Source: Ancylostoma caninum (taxonomy: Eukaryota > Nematoda > Chromadorea > Rhabditida > Ancylostomatidae). From it: DNA of 64,000 nucleotides. The DNA is taken from NCBI GenBank assembly GCA_037903475.1, contig JBAJFG010000588.1, positions 62,001-126,000 of the forward strand, written 5' to 3'. Below, piece after piece: positions 35,521 through 64,000 of the stretch (positions are counted from its first letter, which is position 1; every line of letters starts with the position of its first letter). Both the position numbers and the translations under genes were made by a program. A model generated the notes under the pieces. That model was not told the origin of the DNA. It did not search any database and saw nothing but the letters and a program-made list of their open reading frames with translations.

Positions 35521-35526
35521 TATAAA
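35521..35526 (+). promoter_or_regulatory. TATA box of CAP-3
   Basis: TATAAA 41 bases before the ATG at 35562, matching CAP-1 and CAP-2. Confidence 0.65.
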
Positions 35527-35561
35527 ATGTCACCCATGAGCTTGTGCAGGCAAAGGGAACA

Positions 35562-38290
35562 ATGAATTTCTGCCTTGTGGTGAGTTATTTCTTTATTCCA
35601 GTCTTCCGAAAGCAGATCTCAGCTTTTCAGTTCTTATTTGCCATCCTCGGCATTGCTCATGTCAACGGTATGTGTTTGCCTTCGTTAAAACTTGTTTGTT
35701 GACAACCTGAGAGTTTCAGGAATAGTCAGTATTGTTCATACCAAGCAAGTACTCGAAAAAGCTGTATCCCATTTCCATTTCAAGTAACAGTACATCATCA
35801 TATTCCTGAGACTCTGTAGCGAAGTCAATCTGAAGGACTGAAGATTCATTAAATGAAATTGACCGGCATTGTTGCGAAGCTTCGTCAAAGCAGCCGCGTC
35901 ATCAGTGAATTGCCATCTTGTCTTATGAAAATCTACCAGTAATGTTGTGTGGGTAACCTGACAAAGCTGTGAGATGCACGCTAGCAGTGAAAATATTAGG
36001 TTGGTGCATAATTAATGAGATTTTTTGCGACTTCTTTTCTCGATTTTCAGACGGTTTCTTCGTGAGAACAGTCCTCTCTTTCCATTTATTAAAGGTGCTA
36101 CCGAAAACAGCATCCACATCCGGCATAATATGTTCTATCACTTCGGGAAAAGTTGGAATGCAGCACAGTCATTCCACGATCTCAGCGAGCGTTTCAAAGA
36201 TGGACCGATGAGCAAGGCTAACTCGAAGAATTTTCATACTCGTAAGGTACAAGCTTCACATATGAAGGAAGAAGAGGTTGGCCATCAAATTCCAAGCATC
36301 AGGAATTTTGGGCAGCCTGGAAAAGAACGAAAGCTTGACAACGGGAACGCTGTCTGAACTCTTCAATAGGGCCATTCAACCACGGTTCTTCCTCTCAGGA
36401 GGCTCAGAGAAGCATGGAGATTGGCTACATAGGTCCGCTCGCACTCTCGGACAGGATCAATGTGCAATTTCCAGCGATTGTCTGCAGCAAAACGAGCAGA
36501 CCCCATTTCTGAGGAATCTCGTGAATCGAATCCCACTCCCTTCCACTGCCAAAAGTTCCTGTTCGTCCAAATTCGATCGTAGTTCCCTTCCTTCTTTATC
36601 TGTAGGATTGAACCTTCCTGTGTGAAGTACTCAAATATCTTTCGACATGGCCTTGCTGCTTTTTCTTCAGCCAAAATTTCGTTGAGATCGCGGAATAGCT
36701 GTGCTGCACTCAAACTTTTCCCGAAATGGTAGAGCATGAGATGGTGAATGTGAATACAATTTTCGATAGCACCGTTACTAAATGAGAGAAGAGGATTATT
36801 TACATGAATAAATCGTTGAAGAAGCGTTGATTTTTAACGAGAAAAGGAGTAACGAAAAAAGCCGCATTAATTATGTACCAACCTAATACCTTGTGCCTCA
36901 GCCGTCGTATAATTTTACCCTTTTGAGGAATGAGAAATCAGGTCACCCAGGAGATAAGGGATGAATTTGTGGACATGCACAATAGCTACAGGTGCGTGGC
37001 TTGTTTGGTTACTTTGTGAAATTGAACTAAACCTATACAGATCGCTACTTGCGGAAGGTCTTATCGACACGGAAACGGGTGTCGCTGGTCCTGCAAAGAA
37101 AATGAAAAAAATGGTGAGTTAGAAACGAAATACATACTAGAGGTCACCTGAACACAGGAAAATGGATGTCTTCCATAGCTACGTCCCGTTTCGAGAAGGG
37201 CGCAATAGTTTCAAGTTTTAACGTGTGGAAGGTTCATAAAACTAGAAAAGTCGTTCTACACAACTGCATCATTACTTTTTTTTTGATGCTTTTTACAAGG
37301 AAGCGCACCAATTCTGAAATGAAATATTTCCCATTACTTGATACTGCTGATCTCGAATTCGTTCCCTTCTCTGCTGTAGCGCTGCTGTAACGCATTGCGG
37401 GAGGTTTGAAACGTTCTCCTCTTGGTTCAGTTTTCGACTAGTCAAGGTCAACATCTATACCGACACCCATGCACCTTTAGCTCAAAAATTGCTGCAGGGA
37501 ATATTTTGGATGCTACTCACGAATTACGAACATATTTTCTAACCAGCTTCATTTTGGAAGCAAAGATGAGACGTCGAAAGTGACAAACGTACTTACAAGG
37601 GAGCATTAATTATTGTAGCAAATTTTCTCCATTGCAGTATATTCTGCATCTTAGGTTTACGACATGGCACTCGAACAGAGCGCCAAAATTGCTGGGAATC
37701 ATCCTCTTCATCGGAGGAAAACCTGTACGTTGTCGGAAACGAAGGTCACGAACCTGATCCTGTTCTAGATGTAAGTATTTATCGTATTCATATCGTTCAG
37801 AATATTGAGCATGGCGCTATAGCGTTGACGTTTTTAGGTTATTATTTAGGCCGGCAATAAGTGGTGGAACGAGGGCTTTCATATGAATCAGGAACGAGAT
37901 AAGAGCTTGTACCGCACAGGCTTCAAAATGTCAAGCTTCGCTAATGTTTGTGATGTGTTTTTGTTTAAACATTTTGAAAACACAGATAACTTTTTTTTGG
38001 CAATGACCAAGATTTTAAAGCTGCATTATTCTTACAATATGTTATCTAAGATGGCTTGGGACACTCGCAATAAGGTTGGCTGTGCAATTGTTGACTGCTC
38101 CGGAAAAACCCATGTAGTCTGCCACTACGAAGAGAAGTAAGTTTTAATCTATGCAAAAGTTGGCGTTGAACTTCGAAGCAACTGATATTCCAGAGATGGA
38201 GAAAATATTTACGAAATTGGCCAACAATGCACAGGTTGCAGTGATTACGGAAGCAATGTCAAATGTGAGAACGACCTCTGCATTGCTTAG
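35562..38290 (+). pseudogene. CAP-3: CAP gene with a frameshifted exon 5
   Basis: Exons match CAP-2: 35562-35579, 35631-35667, 36928-36991, 37041-37113, 37655-37770, 37850-37945, 38051-38136, 38194-38290 (TAG). It has a signal peptide, DMHNSYRSLLAEG, AWDTRNKVGCAIV, HVVCHY and a Cys-rich tail. Exon 5 is 116 bases against 126 in CAP-1 and CAP-2; the net 10-base loss shifts the frame and puts a TAG at 37766-37768. All other exons are intact and their splice sites are good. An AG at 37679-37680 inside exon 5 would restore frame if used as the acceptor, at the cost of the first CAP helix of that exon. So it is either a young pseudogene, a sequence error, or a gene with a shifted acceptor. Intron 2 holds a mariner-derived palindrome. 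Confidence 0.75.
35996..36886. mobile_element. mariner-derived palindromic element in CAP-3 intron 2
   Basis: Its ends are TTAGGTTGGTGCATAATTAA and the near-perfect inverse, flanked by TA (35994-35995 and 36887-36888). Both halves encode, facing inward, the same N-terminal piece of a mariner transposase: YHFGKSWNAAQSFHDL on the plus strand near 36130 and YHFGKSLSAAQLFRDL on the minus strand near 36730. So both ends derive from the 5' end of a mariner, and no catalytic DDD region is seen. CAP-2 has the empty site near 20910. Confidence 0.85.
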
Positions 38291-38318
38291 TAGAATTAGC
38301 AGTCGTAATATATCTACA

Positions 38319-38324
38319 AATAAA
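38319..38324 (+). promoter_or_regulatory. poly(A) signal of CAP-3
   Basis: AATAAA 29 bases after the stop, in the same AATAAATCAACT context as CAP-2. Confidence 0.7.
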
Positions 38325-38329
38325 TCAAC

Positions 38330-40490
38330 TACAAACATGCAGTCTGTGAACTTATTCACCAATATCTTATAGAGAAAGGTTTGATGTTTATTTATTCATA
38401 GGAACTGCAGAACATTGGGTTGGATTTGAAAAAAAAACCTCATATTCTTTCATGGCGACACTGTCGAGGGGATCGTTAAACGGATGTCCTAGATATCTTA
38501 TACAGAAAGGTGCTCAGATATCCCACGAACTGCTAGTCTTTGTAGGCAGTGATAATGTATGGAGATTTGGGACTGAACCATAATAGAGTTTTCTGGTTAG
38601 TAGCGTTGAGGGGCACAGAAGGATCGTTTCAAAACGTTAAGCGTGACCCACATGGAATGAGAACGGTAGAAGAATCTCACATGGAACGGAGAATGTATAA
38701 ACAGAGGTCGAGGTGGAAGTGAGCCCAGAGCAGAATATTTGCAATTAACTAGCTAGAGACTAGTTTAAAAGTCAGGACAAAACATCAATTCCAAGATAAA
38801 CGGCCACTCAAGGTCTTCCTTACATCAGAAATTTCACTGCAAGGATGTTATCATTTTTGAGGATCACTTTTTGATAATTAGAGTACTATTCTCAAGGATG
38901 TTGGACACGTTGCTAAACAAGTTGGATCTCATCTTTCTTGGAAGTGAAGTGCCGTAACATGAACAAGATGTGTGTTCATTATGAATGGGTCCTCTATTCC
39001 AATGTTTAAGGGGACCACCCATCCACTGGCAATCCACCTGCGCTTCACTCTGCTAAGATTTTCCCTGTAAATTTCCATGCAAGCAAGACAAGTAAACTCT
39101 AAGGGCAGTCCTCCATAAAAAGAAAGAAAATTGAAAGAAAAAGAAAACCACGAAGTATTCACTGAGCAACTGAATATGTGTGCAACGTACTAGGGCTGAA
39201 CTATACGTGGCTCGGTTTGCTGGTTATTAGTAGTTATCGGCAGCCATCATCTAAAAAATGACTTCGTTCACGGAATCACACGCTGAAGGGCCAAACCCAC
39301 GAGCACGATGCACGATAGCATGCATGCTGCATGATCACCACTGAAGCTCCGGGCAGATTCCTCTAGATCTGGCCAAGCACATAATACTCCATCTATAATA
39401 AATAGCCTTGATCTCTTAATCTAATAATCAATCCTCGAATACTGGCAGTTTTATCATTATTCGAATCATGGGTGCTCGAGTATTCGAATATTCGAATAAT
39501 CGAAATTTTTAACTTCTCGAATTATTCGAATATTCGAACGGCGAAAACTTCGGATTATTCGAATATTTGTTCGAAAATATTCGTTGGAATACCAATGAAT
39601 ACTACAAACTACAAAGTGCAAACCACAAACTATATACTACAGACTACAAACTACAAACTATTAGGTTGGGCAGCAAGTTCGTGCGGTTTTTCTGAGCATT
39701 CAGTGTGGTTTCACGAAGTGGACTAGTTGAACTTATGTTTTTCTGAGAGTTAGTTTGCGCAGTACTTCTTCTTCACATCTAGAGCAAATCCTTGCGTAAA
39801 ATCTTCTCGTAACTGTACGAACTGTGTGTATAGAACAAGGTGCATCCTCCAGCACAAAATCGACCACTCTGGGGCAGACATCCACTTCTGCGTTGTCCCT
39901 TCAGCAGTAGGGGCTTCCACTTGGACGCTGTTAACATCCCCAGCAAACCCTCGGCTTTTTCTAGAGGTGCTGAACGAGCCGATCGTACTCCTCGTCGATG
40001 TTGTCGACAACCGCATCTTCCCAAAGCAGGCTAACGAAATGAAGAGACCTCAATTGATGACGGGCTTCGAGCTCCACTTCTTGAATTTCGCGGCTCTCTC
40101 TCTTCTGCGTGAAAAGAAGAACTTAGCGCACAATTCGGACGCACGCCTTCACAGCATTATTATTTCTCCAAGCATTATTTCCATTCGGAATATGCATCCC
40201 GTGTTGATGTTGAATAGGAATAATACTCTGCCCGTCTTCATGAAATTGTAGTGAAAATAGATGCGTTCGTCTGACGTGCGAGGGATGCATGCAGCTAGTA
40301 TAAATTGCCTTGATGTGTGGCTGCGAGAACTAATTGGTTGTTATGGAGGTGCTATTTAAGCCGTAATTGACAAAGCTAGCCAGTAAATGTGGGCATATCA
40401 CACCGCTGATTTGTAACCTTTGCAAGTCTAGCGTTAACAAACACATCAAGAATAACATCATAGGCTTAATCAGTCTCATTTCTTTCTTTA
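38330..40490. other. intergenic region between the CAP array and the kinase gene
   Basis: It contains a TTCGAATA-rich patch (39430-39590), a CTACAAA-type tract (39600-39660), a mariner-like end TTAGGTTGGGCAGCAAGTTC preceded by CTA at 39661 with no partner found, and at 40180-40310 a piece of the MITE seen at 21447. Open frames at 39750-40251 lie in this debris and are not assigned. Confidence 0.45.
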
Positions 40491-40508
40491 GCGTCCCTCG
40501 GTGAGGTT

Positions 40509-57481
<16,973 letters not shown>

Positions 57482-57546
57482 CTGATACTACCAGTTCTCT
57501 AAAATTACTGAATTGAAATTTATCGTCAAATTGATAATATTTCTAG

Positions 57547-57552
57547 AATAAA
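57547..57552 (+). promoter_or_regulatory. poly(A) signal of the hexa-kinase gene
   Basis: AATAAA 66 bases after the unit 6 stop, followed by a T-rich stretch. Confidence 0.7.
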
Positions 57553-57559
57553 CGCTTGA

Positions 57560-59280
57560 TGTGAAATTTGTTGTACCCACTTCAATGCAGAATCTTGTTA
57601 CCCTATTGAGGTTGTTGTCACCTGCTCCTTCTTCTACAGGGTGCGGCATGAATACTGTGTCAAAAATATTTGTTAATAACTTTTGTCACAGAGGATGAAA
57701 CTCTAATTCCTCTTCAGTATTATTTACCTAAACTCTTAGAAATTAAATGCGCTGGGATACGTCTAACGTGGCCTCCTTCTGAATTCGCGACGGAGGTTAC
57801 ACCTAAAGCATGTACGACAACTGAAGCCCGAAAAAAATTCCGGAGGTTTTCTTCCTCCTTCTTTCTTGTGAGCGATCCCAGATTCGTAGCAGCAGTGGGT
57901 TAGTAAGCGCATGTCCACAACTCTACGATTACCAGTTGACACATCCATGCGATCGATGTCAAGGAAGTTTGCACAGGATTCCTCTGCCGATATGAGTTCG
58001 TGGAGTTGGTGCGCAAACGGTCACTTTTTCTTCCGCGCCTCGTTTCTCGAAGCACTGCTACCCTAGCGGGCCCATTTTTAATAGGTGAACTAGCTCCTAT
58101 ACCTACTTTACAAAACTACTCTTCTTTCCAGCAAAGATCTGTTTTCCGAACTTGAATTCAACGTCGACCTGATGCTTATGGTCACTTTCAGAAACATCAG
58201 CTTCAGTGATGATATAAGTCAGATGTGATCTGCAAGAGATGCCTTTCCTACCCCATCTGATGTTTTGGAGGTCTGCCCTTACACTACGCGATTTTTGTTG
58301 ATGAAGCTCTGTCCCACATCGAAAAAAAGATCATCGTCCTAAGGTGCCTAACTTTTGCGGCCCTCCAAGGTAACATGACTCAATTCTGCCTTCTCTCGTG
58401 CTGATGCGCTTCGTTGTGAACATGCTGCTCCTAGTGCTTGCAGTGTTCCATCTGGACTTTCTCATTAGCAGGTGAATTAATCACCCTCTGCTAAGATCAC
58501 GGCTCTGTGTGCACCTAACTCTTCTACCTCGTATTTCTGCAACGAGTTCGTTTCTCGTGAATTTTCTCGAAAATTGGAACTGCGACATCCGTGTGGCATG
58601 TATATGGGAACAGCCCTTCAACAGCAGAGCACCACACGGCAAATTGGACGGTGCAGTCATATTGCTGCAAAAATAGGCGACCAAGGAAAAAGATTGTACG
58701 GTGATGCTTCATAGCTCGATCTTGGCTCTTTTCAAATTTGAACTTGTTATAACGTGGAATGTTGATGTGAGGTTACGAAACAAGGAGGTAATGCAGATAA
58801 AGGGATAGCAATTTCAGATATGAAATTTAGGGCAAAGAGCTTTTTCGCAATGGGGATGGAATTTGCGACAAAGTTTGACACAGTATTTAAGCCGCACCCT
58901 GTAGAGGCTATGGACATATTACATACGCCAGCTATCTAAAATGCTTTAATCAAATCAAAAAGGACGAGGCAAAGACGCAAAGGAAGAACATGCTCCATAT
59001 CTGTCGTCTGCGGTCTCACCTCTGAAAGTTGCCAGGGTGGAGACGGGATAATTGAATTCGTAGAATAGTACCATGAATCATATCGAATTTGTAGAATAAA
59101 ACAAAAAGTGTCGAATTCGTAGAATAAAACAAAAAATATACTGTTGGAAACCCAAATAACAGTGGAACAGAATATAAATAACATGAAATAGTACCCAGCT
59201 GCTAAGAATTTGAAAAAAAATCAGTCTATCATCAAGCTGTCAGACTTAGGTGGGCACAATTTACCACTTCCCGTAAAAAA
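57560..59280. other. intergenic stretch without a recognisable gene
   Basis: Short frames only. GAATTTGTAGAATA-type repeats occur at 59050-59130. No family features. Confidence 0.4.
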
Positions 59281-59284
59281 CCAC

Positions 59285-59364
59285 CAAGATTAATGCGAAA
59301 AGCCGCACAGACACTGTTTCTACACAGTGTCTGTGCAGCTTTTTCTAAGGCCAACGTTCTTGGG
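59285..59364. repeat. hairpin with 20-bp stem and 6-base loop
   Basis: AAAAGCCGCACAGACACTGT pairs with the inverse segment around 59321-59345 across a TTCTAC loop, with one mismatch. CCAAGA and TCTTGG may extend the stem after an internal loop. It is compact enough to be a small-RNA precursor or a tiny fold-back element; nothing else marks it as a gene. Confidence 0.55.
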
Positions 59365-59733
59365 ATTTTTTTTCGGTTCAATAGGACTATAAGTAAAGAT
59401 TAGGCATTTGCAAGAATCTTAGGTAGCCTGAAACTGTAATGGTTTTCTGCCTCCCCTCATTAAGATTACCTCAGACGCTGTAGTGTGGCCTTTTTTATCG
59501 CTGATTTATTTATTGCGCTCCTCGTGCGCTGCCAAGGAAGTCCTGGATAGTTAGTATCTCTGGTGATTCTACATGTGCTGTTCCCTGTTAAAATAGAGGA
59601 ACTACTGGGAAAATTCTCCAACTCGCAAAATCCCCGTAGGTTCCTCGGCAAACGGACCTGTTTCTTCGTCAAATTGAAAGCAGAACGACTGGCTTTTCTT
59701 CCAGTTTTTCGTTTGTTTCTCTTCTATGGCATA

Positions 59734-60828
59734 CAGTCGGGTCCGGCAGCCACTGCAAATGGCCGCCGGCGGGCGCCGGCCGCCGCCACCCTCCGGCGCC
59801 CCGGTATTAATGAGCTATAAATCACTCGAGCTTGGGAGAAAGCGAAGAAAAATACAATTTTAGTCCATAGTAGACAGAGTGCAGTGGATATGTTAAGGCT
59901 ATAAAGCAGGGGACCATTTTCCCAACTTTCACGTTTTTTCCTTTTTGTGATTTTCATGGGAAAGATTCCTGAATACACAATAAGCGAAGCCAACTCTTCC
60001 ATTTTCTGCTATAGTACACTGCTTCGCGAATACAAAAATGGCCGTTATTCTTCTATAGATGGACACAGTACTTCTGTTATCCCATCTGAATAATAAAGCT
60101 CATCCAATTCGGGATCCTCAGAAATAATTGAAATCCGTATAAATTGTTCCATATCCATTGCGAAGTAGTTCTACCGCTGTCATTTGTCTTTCGTGGAGCA
60201 GTCCTTTACGGCGGAGTTACTCTCTCCCGGTTTCCCTCAACTTTGAAAAAGTGATTTTTCACTATTACTTACACTATCACTATTACTTATACTTACACTT
60301 ATCGTAGTTTATCTTCGAAATTTATGCAAAACGTTGCCGGATGCCTTCCTGGACTACCCGAAGGAGATCACGGGGGACGTTCCAAGCAGTGAACCCCAAA
60401 CACTGCGATTAACTCTGGATCTCCAACGGAGTGGAACCAGCGATAGGGACAGATTGCAATCTGCCGCTCTAACCACTGAGCCATCCGGGCTACTTTTTAT
60501 GTTGGAGTTTGTTAGATAACTGCAGTAGCCGTAGGCAGCATACTATATGTATTTGCAAAACGGGGGCACAGGGCAGGATTCGATCCCCTGACCACCACAA
60601 CGTCGATCATTCGCTCAACCCACTGAGCTATGCGCGCACGTTTTGCAACATACAAATGGTGTCCACTATTACTTACACTTACACTTATCGTAGTTTATCT
60701 TGGAAATTTAGGTGAAAAGGGAGTTGGGTGGGGCCACTCCTGTGAAGCCTAAGCCTAAGCCTTAAATCCCCCAAACCATCTACCCTGTCTACTATGGACG
60801 TATTTTTCTTCGCTTTCTCCCAAGCTCG
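59734..60828 (-). repeat. TIR element with tRNA-like modules, copy 4 (truncated)
   Basis: It starts CAGTCGGGTCCGGCAG after TA at 59732. The interior is reversed relative to copies 2 and 3 and lacks their extra insertion. The homology stops at CCAAGCTCGA near 60828, before the second terminal repeat. Two tRNA-like modules on the minus strand lie at about 60415-60495 and 60570-60640. Confidence 0.85.
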
Positions 60829-63069
60829 ATCCGTATTTGGCCGAAACCTGAGAAAAATCCAGCGGATCCTGCTCGAATTCAGAACTCGTATATTAACATC
60901 GTGTACACAACTGCCCACATTTCACTGCATTTGTTTGCTCATGTACTCTTGAATTCCCATTCAAATACGTAATAGGGTTGATTTCACATCATGAAAACGT
61001 CAGCGTCTAGTTGCGACTGTGCGCTGGACCTGAACGGAAGGGTAATTTGGATTACTAGTTCTCGCGAAAGTCCACCGCCAGTAAATTTGTGTTATTCTGC
61101 CATTGCCACCACAGCCCCGTGGGTGCCTATCGATTTCGGATGTTTTTGCTCCTCGCTTTTTCTAACAACTGCAGCTCGGCGAAGCTGGAAACCTTTCATA
61201 ATCGCTTCCGAGAGTCCGGAACTCCTTCTCTACTTCTCTACTCGTTGGCGTCTATAACTTCTACAGATATTCTCACTCTCAGAGTCATACACTCATTTGA
61301 ATTCATATGCATATCCCCTGTATAATAATTAATTAGTCTTTTTATAACAAATATTGGTTCCCACGTGAATTCCGGAGGAAATCCACGTAACTTGCGCATT
61401 TTCGAAACAATCGGAGAGCCTCGCTTAGGTTCCAGGTGAACTATGGGTAGTTGTGGTTCCCGTTTAACTTCTATAGAAATTATGCTTTTCTCCCTGTGTT
61501 CCTGTCGCTGTCCCCTTTTATTCTCCATAGAATTCATGCAGACTGGCTGGGGTACACAGCACCTTCATAGCCACTGAAAGAATCCGAAAGGAACATTATT
61601 ACGGTTTGGATTTTTTCGATTTACTCATTCTACCTCCACTTGAGACTTTGAAGACCTCCTCACAGATTACCCTTCCCTGCTATATCATTTTTACTAATTG
61701 AATGCAGCGGTTATAAAACAAATTCCACAGTTTAGGTAACTTCTCAAGTTTTTCGATGTCTTTCCCACATTTTTTTGAACGCCACCAAAAATAAGATGCC
61801 TCACATTTCCTCTTGAAGAGTAAGTACTTTTTTATGTGTTTATTTCCTGCTTTCGAGGTTTTTTAGATGAATCAGTTTATTACGTTATTTACGCCGCGGT
61901 TTTTGAACAAACAAAAAATTCTCTTCTCTTCTATATGTATCCCCCTTTTCCTGAATCAGTGATCTGAACTCCTCTCAACTAAAACCTTCTCTGAAATTCT
62001 CCTAGCCTATATACCTGCGAGGAAATGCATATTCTGCCCTAGATTTGCTCGTCTCATATCCCCCCCCCGTTAGGTGAAAAAATACATACTAAAATTTCCT
62101 ACTAAAAACAAGAATGTGTCATCGCCTCAGCATTTCCCACAACTCCTAAACGAATTCTTGGAAAACATACTCGAGGACAAGAGTGTCACTATGATTGACC
62201 TGAGCAGTTGTTTGTGCTTACAGCAAGAGGAACTCGCTCGAAAGATTGCTTCATGCAAATAACGATTCAATTCTCAAGGTACATTCAATTTAGAATGGTT
62301 ACATGTCCCCAAATTATTCCGTTTAACGTTCTTCTGAGTCATTCTCTTATCGATTTGTTGACGTTTGTCGCTGTTTATGACTGTTTGTGCCAAGTTATTT
62401 CGCAGCTCCGCTCGTTTTCCAGCTTAGCTTGACTGAAATCAAAAGGCTAATTTTAAGATCTACTTCTTTAACTTTTCTTTCAAGAAAGCTTAGCATCATC
62501 TAGTAGAAAATATGGTGCATAGAGGTGTTGTAGCCTTTCCCGTGAAGGAAACGAGAGTAATCTCTTAGCGTGTCTGAAGAAATTCAACGTGAAATTAATT
62601 GTCCTAAAATCTGTAGGAAAGCTCCAGAATCGTTAGGAAGAGGCCAAAATGAAATCCAAGCCTATCATTTTGAAGATCTCGAGCTCTTGATTTCAAAAAT
62701 TTAGATGGAACTTCTTCAGACTGACATGTCCTAAGGCATTTTTTGAAAAAAAAAATCAAAATTTTCCTGTTAATACTTTTTGAAATCTAATTTTTGCGTA
62801 GATTAGGTACTTTTATTCTTTTATTTCGACACAAATGTCCTGATACTGATGCCCGTGTACATGTCTGACTTTGAGTCTGACTCTATCCTAGTCCTGATGG
62901 TTTCTGACGGGTTTCACGAGAAAAATAACTAACGATATTGTACTGTTCATGAATTATGGTTATCGCTCTTTTTCCTGACACAGGATGGAGGTCCATGAAC
63001 TTTGTAGCTGCTATCACTTCCAATTTCAAACCCTTTGGAGCTGGTGGTGAATTTTTCCTTTGAAAAAAA
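60829..63069. other. intergenic stretch without a recognisable gene
   Basis: No supported gene. A plus-strand frame at 62050-62262 follows a C-run and a TTAG and looks mildly exon-like, but neither a continuation nor a family could be established. Confidence 0.4.
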
Positions 63070-63189
63070 GTAGAGCACATTGAGTAAATAATTAAATAAT
63101 AGATTAATGATTAGCTATAGATGATCCTTTGGAATCATCTATAGCTAATTATTAATCTATTATTTAATTATTTACTCAATGTGCTCTAC
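63070..63189. repeat. near-perfect 120-bp palindrome
   Basis: Two arms of about 55 bases starting GTAGAGCACATTGAGTAAAT, almost perfectly complementary, around a 9-base centre (TCCTTTGGA). AT-rich, no TIR-type flanks recognised. Confidence 0.85.
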
Positions 63190-64000
63190 TTTGGTGGGCA
63201 AATGTTAAGAACAAATGAAAATTTGGAAGCTGAACAATTGCAGAATTATCTGAAACTCACTCCAAAATTCTAGAATGTTCTGGAAACGCCCTCTTAACTC
63301 GACATTCCCAGCAGATTCAGCCATTGCTCTAGGTATGTTTCTCATTTTTCAATGTACACAGCGACAGAAGCGAAAGATGAGGGGATCAATGAGAAAAACA
63401 TCTTACACCTCTGCTGCACTCGTCGCTGCCCCGGCCTGCCCCCGGTCTCTTCCCACATTAAATCAGTGAATTTGCCTCTCGTCGTTCGTTCAGTCGCAGT
63501 GATCCTATTAACCCACTAATCGGGCGATTATCGCTATTCACACTGCTATACTTTTCCATTGTGATTATCATAAAACCAATAAAAATTCGCTGTTCCATCA
63601 AAGTACACTTTTTCTCCCCGCCCACCAGCCATCATCACTTTTCTTCGATTGTTTGTTTTATAACTGTTTCCCTATTGATTGTTCTTACATCCTGTCAATT
63701 TCACGCTGCAGTTTCATGCACTATGTACGTGAACAAACAACAAGGACAGCAATGAATGTCAATCCAGGCTAACAAACTGCTTCAAAAGCCTTTTCGTTCA
63801 GGATCCAGAGCTCTAGCAGCGATTACTCTTCCGTTCTCCATCAAAATTCCGAACAAACTCCGTGGCGCTGCTGCAACGGCTCCACTTATCGGCCAGTGTA
63901 ATGCTGCATGCCGCGTTTTGACTTTTTCCTACTTGCCCGAAACCACCACATGACGTAAAATGTGTGCTCCGCTCTCAGCGGCGTCCTCGTCAGATCTGCG
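63190..64000. other. terminal stretch of the window without a recognisable gene
   Basis: Short plus-strand frames at 63275-63469, 63561-63755 and 63756-63953 are open but show no domain. They could belong to a gene continuing beyond the window; not supported here. Confidence 0.35.

Noticed and set aside
39661..40040. Second mariner-like element starting TTAGGTTGGGCAGCAAG
   Set aside because: Only the left end was found; no matching right end or transposase motif could be read.
62050..62262. Possible exon with a weak resemblance to the helical part of DDRGK-type proteins
   Set aside because: Only a loose pattern (hydrophobic spacing and an EEL motif), no flanking exons found and a stop in frame; too weak to call.

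Overview
The window looks like the genome of a parasitic strongylid nematode, most likely of hookworm type. The evidence is small exons with short introns and TTTCAG-like acceptors, a tandem family of secreted CAP (SCP/TAPS, ASP-like) genes, Penelope-like and mariner/hAT debris, and nematode-style poly(A) sites. No bacterial or viral genes were recognised. The species call is inference.

Layout. 1-2.6 kb: the truncated end of a TIR element carrying tRNA-like modules, then an inverted, broken copy of part of the adenylate kinase gene. 4.1-38.4 kb: a segmentally duplicated array of single-domain CAP genes, all on the + strand. CAP-1 (6862-9061) and CAP-2 (20462-23421) are intact. CAP-3 (35562-38290) is frameshifted. 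A fourth unit (about 24-30 kb) survives only as exon relics. Each gene has its own conserved upstream block, a TATA box 39-41 bases before the ATG and an AATAAA after the stop. Many transposons lie between and inside the genes; several have intact target-site duplications and a matching empty site in a paralogous copy.

40.5-57.5 kb: the most interesting locus, one + strand gene that appears to encode six adenylate kinase (AK1-type) domains in a row. Every unit has the same exon lengths and intron phases. At each of the five internal boundaries the splice donor overlaps an in-frame stop codon, so splicing joins the units while an unspliced boundary would end the protein at a domain edge. Domains 2, 5 and 6 keep the catalytic motifs I checked. 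Domains 1, 3 and 4 have each replaced the AMP-binding arginine of the GYPR motif (by Cys, Met and Leu). If all 42 exons are joined the protein is about 1,299 residues. Its introns hold a 60-bp minisatellite, a structured repeat, a complete copy of the TIR/tRNA-like element, a hAT MITE and a fold-back repeat.

57.6-64 kb: no recognisable gene; it holds another copy of the TIR/tRNA-like element (59.7-60.8 kb), two strong hairpins and non-descript AT-rich sequence.

All exon models come from reading the sequence against the known CAP and AK1 family patterns and splice consensus. No transcript or database evidence was available.
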